Part shown: positions 34,232 through 38,385 of the stretch, in pieces
Layout: every line of letters starts with the position of its first letter
How positions within the stretch are numbered: position 1 is the stretch's first letter
DNA from: Planctomycetota bacterium
Lineage (GTDB): Bacteria; Planctomycetota; Planctomycetia; Gemmatales; Gemmataceae
NCBI GenBank assembly: GCA_026692965.1
Contig: JAPLNF010000125.1
Coordinates: 1 to 38,385, forward strand
Direction: 5' to 3'
Length of the DNA stretch: 38,385 nt
Program-made: the position numbers and the translations under genes
Notes under the pieces: model-generated
What the model was told of the DNA's origin: nothing
The model's input: the letters and a program-made list of their open reading frames with translations, nothing else
The model's database searches: none

Positions 34232-35545
34232 ATGATAAAAACCATGCTTCCGGGGCCTAATGCAAGCCGGATTATTGCTCAGGATGAGGAATACACCTCG
34301 CCTTCGTACACAAGATTTTATCCGCTTGTAGTTAGGCGCGGAAAGGGCGCAATCATAGAAGATGTGGATGGGAACTTGTTTCTTGACTTCACTTCTGGTA
34401 TTGCGGTTTGCTCTACGGGCCATTGTCATCCACGAATTGTGGATGCTATAAAAAAGCAATCAGAACTTCTTTTGCATATGTCGGGGACAGATTTTTATTA
34501 CGCCCCCCAAGCAGACCTTGCTAAAAAGCTCGCTCTTTTAGCTCCCGGAACTTCCCCTAAAAAAGTATTCTTCGCAAACTCAGGGACCGAAAGTGTCGAA
34601 GCAGCTTTTAAGCTTGCACGCTATCACACCAAACGAAAACAAATCATTTCGTTCTTTGGTGGATTCCATGGCAGAACCATGGGCTCGCTTTCGCTGACAG
34701 CTAGCAAGACCATTCAGCGGAAAGGGTTTGATCCCCTGATACCCGGTGTAAGCCATGCACCTTTTGGAAATTGCTACCGGTGCCCGGTAAACAAGACCTT
34801 TGGAACTTGCGGAATTGCTTGTGTTGAGAGCATTGAAAAACAATTGTTCAGGCACACGGTGTCACCTGATGAAGTAGCTGCAATTATTGTGGAACCCATC
34901 CAGGGTGAGGGTGGTTATGTGGTGCCTCCGTTGGAGTTTCATCGTGATTTGAAGGCCCTTGCAGAGAAACATGGCATACTTTACATCGCTGATGAGGTGC
35001 AATCTGGGATGGGTCGAACGGGAAAAATATTTGCCATAGAGCATTACGGAATCGAGCCAGACATCATCTGCCTGGCGAAGGGGATAGCCTCGGGATTGCC
35101 CTTGGGTGCGATGATTGCAAAAGCTGAAATTATGGATTGGCCCAAAGGTTCGCATGCCAGCACTTTTGGAGGCAACCCAGTGGCATGTGTTGCTGCCTTG
35201 GAAACCATTGCGTTATTGGAAGAGGGGTTGATGGATAACGCCCAACACGTGGGAGAATTCTTGTTTGAATTGTTGCTTGCCCTTAAAGATAAACATGCGT
35301 TGATAGGAGATGTAAGGGGCAAAGGCTTGATGCTTGCGATTGATCTGGTCAAGAACCGTGAAAGCAAAGAACCAGCAGGCGTGGAAAGAGATTCTATTGT
35401 TCAGGCCTGTTTTAAAAAAGGGTTGTTGTTATTAGGATGCGGGTTGAGTGGTATTCGCTTCTGTCCGCCTTTGATAATCAAAGATCATGAAGCAGCTACT
35501 GCGGTTAAAATTATCGATGAAGTTTTGTCTGAATTAAAAAGGTAG
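34232..35545 (+). CDS. Class III PLP aminotransferase (lysine/ornithine/GABA group)
   Basis: The 437-aa enzyme has the class III landmarks: NSGTESVEAAFKLAR, FFGGFHGRTMGSLSLT, the PLP Asp254 in IADEVQSGMGRTG, the Schiff-base Lys283 in LAKGIASGLPLGA and STFGGNPVAC. A cysteine set (CYRCP, GTCGIAC) after HAPFGN is shared with a subgroup of omega-aminotransferases of archaea and bacteria. Next to a semialdehyde dehydrogenase and HglS, a lysine 6-aminotransferase role fits. The ATG at 34232 has no Shine-Dalgarno of its own; see the uORF. It lies four bases before the dehydrogenase. Confidence 0.85.
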   Translation: MIKTMLPGPNASRIIAQDEEYTSPSYTRFYPLVVRRGKGAIIEDVDGNLFLDFTSGIAVCSTGHCHPRIVDAIKKQSELLLHMSGTDFYYAPQADLAKKLALLAPGTSPKKVFFANSGTESVEAAFKLARYHTKRKQIISFFGGFHGRTMGSLSLTASKTIQRKGFDPLIPGVSHAPFGNCYRCPVNKTFGTCGIACVESIEKQLFRHTVSPDEVAAIIVEPIQGEGGYVVPPLEFHRDLKALAEKHGILYIADEVQSGMGRTGKIFAIEHYGIEPDIICLAKGIASGLPLGAMIAKAEIMDWPKGSHASTFGGNPVACVAALETIALLEEGLMDNAQHVGEFLFELLLALKDKHALIGDVRGKGLMLAIDLVKNRESKEPAGVERDSIVQACFKKGLLLLGCGLSGIRFCPPLIIKDHEAATAVKIIDEVLSELKR

Positions 35546-35549
35546 ATTA

Positions 35550-37067
35550 ATGATCACAGAGTTACTTGAAAAATTTGGCATCCATCACACTCATTCTGGT
35601 GTTTATGCAGGAGATTGGATCACCAAGCCTGAAGGGGTGGAATTTGATTCGGTAAATCCTTCAGATGGGAAATGTATTGCAACTATTATGAGTGGCACGA
35701 AAAATAATTATGAACAAGTGATGGCGACGGCGGAGGAAGGATTTAAGAAATGGCGTGGAGTTCCTGCCCCAAAGAGAGGAGAGATCATTAGGCAGATTGG
35801 AATAGCACTGCGAAAAAATAAGAAAGATCTAGGTTTCCTCATTACTTTAGAAACCGGAAAAATCCTAAGCGAGGGGCAGGGCGAAGTTCAGGAAATGATC
35901 GATATGTGCGACTTTGCAACCGGCCTTTCCAGACAACTGCATGGACTTACCATTGCAAGTGAAAGAGAGGATCATAGGCTTTTTGAACAATGGCACCCAC
36001 TTGGGGTTGTTGGAATTATTAGCGCATTTAATTTCCCCGCTGCTGTATGGGCTTGGAATGCAATTCTTGCAGCAATATGTGGCGATACATCTGTTTGGAA
36101 ACCCTCGAATCACACACCAATTACTTCCATTGCTGTTATTAACATTGTTGCATCAGTCATGAAATCAAACGGTTATGAGAATGTTTTTTCGTTGTGCATA
36201 AGTGAAGGGCATCATGCAGCAGAATGGATTGCGGACGATAAAAGAATCCCGCTGGTGAGCGCGACAGGAAGTTGTGAGATGGGTAAGGTTATTGGTGTGA
36301 AAGTGGCTCAGAGACTAGGACGAAGCCTACTGGAGTTGGGCGGGAACAATGCCGCAATTATTTCGCCTAGTGCGAATGTTGATCTCGCACTTAGAGGCGT
36401 TGTATTTGCTGCGGTGGGTACTGCAGGGCAGAGATGCACCACGCTACGAAGGTTATTTGTACATGATTCCATCGAAAACATGTTTATGGAAAAGCTATGC
36501 AATGCCTATGGCAATGTAACAATTGGGAACCCATGGGAAGAAGGGGTGTTGATGGGCCCGCTGATTTCGGCAGATGCAGTTGAAAAAATGATGCATGCCA
36601 TTGAAGAAGCAAAGAAGCAGGGCGGGAAAGTCTTGGCGGGAGGCAACAGAATTCATGGCATTGGAAACTTTGTTGAACCGACGATCATACTTGCCAACTC
36701 TGAAATGCCAATCATCCAGCAGGAAACCTTTGCTCCGATTCTTTATGTGATGCCATACCGTCATCTGGGGGATGCCATCCGGTTTAACAATGAAGTCCCA
36801 CAGGGGCTATCTTCTGCAATTTTCACTGATAGCGTTAGTGAGGCTGAGCAGTTCTTAAGTACTCGGGGCAGTGATTGCGGAATTGCGAATGTCAATATAG
36901 GAACCTCTGGTGCAGAAATTGGAGGCGCCTTTGGGGGCGAGAAAGAAACAGGCGGTGGCAGAGAGTCTGGCAGTGATTGCTGGAAAGCTTATATGCGTAG
37001 GCAGACTTGCACCATTAATGGTGGCGACCAACTTCCCTTAGCACAGGGGATCCACTTTGATTTATAA
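35550..37067 (+). CDS. Antiquitin-like (ALDH7) alpha-aminoadipic semialdehyde dehydrogenase
   Basis: The 505-aa NAD(P)-dependent aldehyde dehydrogenase has catalytic Glu262 in LLELGGNNAAI and catalytic Cys296 in GTAGQRCTTLRRL. PLVSATGSCEMG and GRSLLELGGNNA followed by VGTAGQRCTT are characteristic of ALDH7/AmaB-type enzymes, which oxidise 2-aminoadipate 6-semialdehyde to 2-aminoadipate. It starts four bases after the aminotransferase, so the two form an operon that would convert lysine to 2-aminoadipate, with HglS later in the path. Length and motifs are intact. No terminator is visible after it. Confidence 0.9.
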   Translation: MITELLEKFGIHHTHSGVYAGDWITKPEGVEFDSVNPSDGKCIATIMSGTKNNYEQVMATAEEGFKKWRGVPAPKRGEIIRQIGIALRKNKKDLGFLITLETGKILSEGQGEVQEMIDMCDFATGLSRQLHGLTIASEREDHRLFEQWHPLGVVGIISAFNFPAAVWAWNAILAAICGDTSVWKPSNHTPITSIAVINIVASVMKSNGYENVFSLCISEGHHAAEWIADDKRIPLVSATGSCEMGKVIGVKVAQRLGRSLLELGGNNAAIISPSANVDLALRGVVFAAVGTAGQRCTTLRRLFVHDSIENMFMEKLCNAYGNVTIGNPWEEGVLMGPLISADAVEKMMHAIEEAKKQGGKVLAGGNRIHGIGNFVEPTIILANSEMPIIQQETFAPILYVMPYRHLGDAIRFNNEVPQGLSSAIFTDSVSEAEQFLSTRGSDCGIANVNIGTSGAEIGGAFGGEKETGGGRESGSDCWKAYMRRQTCTINGGDQLPLAQGIHFDL

Positions 37068-37434
37068 AAGCTTTCAGAGCCAGAGTTGCACCATTCCTAT
37101 TAGATAAGGACCGTTTTGTGCTCATTTCTTTTTAAACTCTTTGCAAATAATTCGGGATTTAGGAACTTCCATAGGGTTGCAAAACTGCTATAGTTGGGTA
37201 CGAGTTCTATTAGGGGAACTTTAATGTTTTTTAAGAAAACAAGAAAAGTTTTACTAAAAGAAGTTAAAAAGAGGCCCCCTATTCCTCCAAGGCTTCCTAT
37301 ACTTCTATAAATTTGGAAATGTTCGTCTGTATTTTGTGAATATTATAAGGTATGGTTCCGCCCCATCAAGGTGCAGGAAGCTCCTTGTTAAATGGTAAAT
37401 AAAGCCAAGCGCTAGTGAACGGAAGGGAATCTGT
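37068..37434 (+). other. Intergenic region with one possible small ORF
   Basis: The 367-bp gap holds no recognisable RNA or operator. The only coding candidate is the 28-codon ORF at 37224-37310. The remainder is AT-rich and presumably includes the promoter of the DUF1571 gene. Confidence 0.5.
37224..37310 (+). CDS. Possible 28-aa basic small protein
   Basis: Too short for the ORF track. ATG at 37224 has AGGGG seven bases before it, and the product is MFFKKTRKVLLKEVKKRPP then IPPRLPILL: about a third Lys/Arg, ending in a Pro-rich tail. There is no homology that I recognise. The ribosome site is the only support. Confidence 0.3.
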   Translation: MFFKKTRKVLLKEVKKRPPIPPRLPILL

Positions 37435-38385
37435 ATGGTTGTTGGAAACAAATGGCAAATCGCTTCTGCAATGCTCGGTATTTTATTCATCAATGGTTGC
37501 GGCCAGATGATGGCACAGCGCAATGGCACAGGCAGCAATGTTGCAATGCAACGGCCTGCAGTGCGTATGAGAGCAGTAAGCGCAGAACCCGGCCCTGAAT
37601 TACGCATTCCTGCAGCATCCAATCAAAACACAGGGGCACCTGCTCCAGCCGACGTTGCTTTAGTTCCCCTTCCTCCGATTCCAAAGTATAATCAAAATAC
37701 TACAGATGTGGTACGAACCAATAATACTGTGGCCAATAACATTCCTGAAAACCCCACTATAAACTCCACTAATCAAGTGGCGCTTGGCTCTTCTAATATT
37801 GCTAAGGCCAATAACTTGGTATCACCTTTTGGTGTTTTGGCCGTATCTGAAAACAATAATACCACTCCAAAACCAACCGAGATGTCTACGGATCCAACCC
37901 GCAATCTTTACCATAAAACCATGGCAAGGCTTGCAACTTTGGACTCTTATGTTGTTAGGCTGGTGCGTAAGGAAGTAATCAATAACAAAAAGAAGCCACA
38001 AGAAACTTTGCTGCTTAAATATCGTAAAGCGCCTTTAAGTATTTACTTTAAATGGCTCGATAGCGAAGGCATTGGCCGAGAAGTTGTTTATGTTGAAGGC
38101 ATGTACGAAAATAAAATTCATACACTTTTGGCCGGTGGGGATGTGCCTTTCATGCCCGCAGGAAAACGGATGGCATTTGCACCCGATAGCATTTTGGTAA
38201 GGAGTGCCAGCAGGCACAATATTAAAGAGGCAGGATTTGTACCTTTAGTTGAAGGTTTGGGTCGTGCAATCATTGGCCAATCCAAAGGCGATATGCGTTT
38301 TGGTACGGTCAAATACACTGCAGCGAACAAAAGGCCAGAGTTTGGCTTTCCTGTTGAATCTTTAGAACACTTCATCCCAATTGGT
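37435..38385 (+). CDS. DUF1571 family secreted protein, C-terminus outside window
   Basis: The frame is open from the ATG at 37435 to the window edge (317 codons), which is why it is absent from the ORF track. A signal sequence with lipobox-like FINGC is followed by a ~120-residue Asn/Pro/Ala-rich linker. The DUF1571 domain starts near residue 160 (RLATLDSYVVRLVRKE) and includes LLLKYRKAPLSIYFKWL and GREVVYVEG. DUF1571 is almost confined to Planctomycetes and its function is unknown. GGAAGGG lies upstream of the start. Confidence 0.85.
   Translation, partial: MVVGNKWQIASAMLGILFINGCGQMMAQRNGTGSNVAMQRPAVRMRAVSAEPGPELRIPAASNQNTGAPAPADVALVPLPPIPKYNQNTTDVVRTNNTVANNIPENPTINSTNQVALGSSNIAKANNLVSPFGVLAVSENNNTTPKPTEMSTDPTRNLYHKTMARLATLDSYVVRLVRKEVINNKKKPQETLLLKYRKAPLSIYFKWLDSEGIGREVVYVEGMYENKIHTLLAGGDVPFMPAGKRMAFAPDSILVRSASRHNIKEAGFVPLVEGLGRAIIGQSKGDMRFGTVKYTAANKRPEFGFPVESLEHFIPIG

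Noticed and set aside
1-38385. CRISPR arrays, IS elements, prophage or tRNA-linked attachment sites
   Set aside because: No regularly spaced repeats, transposase or integrase motifs or tRNA-like cloverleaf were seen on either strand.

Overview
The window looks like a chromosomal segment from an uncultured planctomycete of moderately low GC. The pointers are a C-terminal DUF1571 lipoprotein-like gene, a Hanks-type kinase with the short N-terminal domain often seen in planctomycete kinases, and abundant signalling genes. There are no tRNAs, rRNAs, IS elements or CRISPR arrays that I can see. Two genes, the secretin at the left edge and the DUF1571 gene at the right edge, run off the window and are therefore absent from the ORF track.

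Layout: (1) 1-4646, minus strand, is part of a Tad/Flp pilus locus: secretin (CpaC/RcpA), CpaB/RcpC, prepilin peptidase (TadV/CpaA) and three paralogous Flp pilins. The third pilin has lost the Gly at the cleavage site. (2) 4776-6278 is a polytopic membrane protein resembling GT-C type glycosyltransferases. (3) 6412-17805, plus strand, is a complete chemosensory system without a free CheY: a Ser/Thr kinase carrying two receiver domains, CheA with duplicated HPt and duplicated CheW-like domains, CheW, two paralogous MCPs (one missing HAMP), CheB and CheR. (4) 17823-20688 holds a Mug-type DNA glycosylase, a CaMKII-association-domain protein and an FHA-GAF-class III cyclase. (5) 20838-24387 holds a TolC-like protein, a TIM-barrel sugar isomerase and a LolA-like secreted protein. 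(6) 24389-27344, minus, is an MlaD-MlaF-MlaE lipid-transport operon, followed by a site-2 protease. (7) 28633-30767 holds a DUF2203-like protein and an MgtE Mg transporter, separated by a strong bidirectional terminator. (8) 30798-33068 holds a CYTH protein and panC (broken by a 25-bp exact tandem duplication), then a Rieske ferredoxin and a likely selenoprotein of the ArsC/Spx-like fold with in-frame TGA in a UxxC motif. (9) 33065-37067 is a probable lysine-catabolic group: DUF1338/HglS (broken by a 35-bp tandem duplication), a class III aminotransferase and an antiquitin-like semialdehyde dehydrogenase. (10) The right end carries a possible 28-aa ORF and the partial DUF1571 gene.

How the genes may work together: the chemosensory proteins sit beside the pilus locus and no flagellar gene is present, so pilus or surface behaviour is a plausible output. 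CheA has no stand-alone CheY here. The nearest candidate phospho-acceptor, apart from CheB, is the second receiver of the Hanks kinase, which would join a His-Asp relay to Ser/Thr phosphorylation. The downstream FHA-GAF-cyclase could read phosphothreonine. This wiring is inference from gene order and domains.

Most worth checking: the UGA-containing ArsC-like gene with a good Shine-Dalgarno upstream of the UGA and a hairpin just after it; the kinase-receiver-chemosensory hybrid; the pilin with a mutated processing site; and two out-of-frame tandem duplications within 3 kb, which may be real mutations or assembly junction errors.
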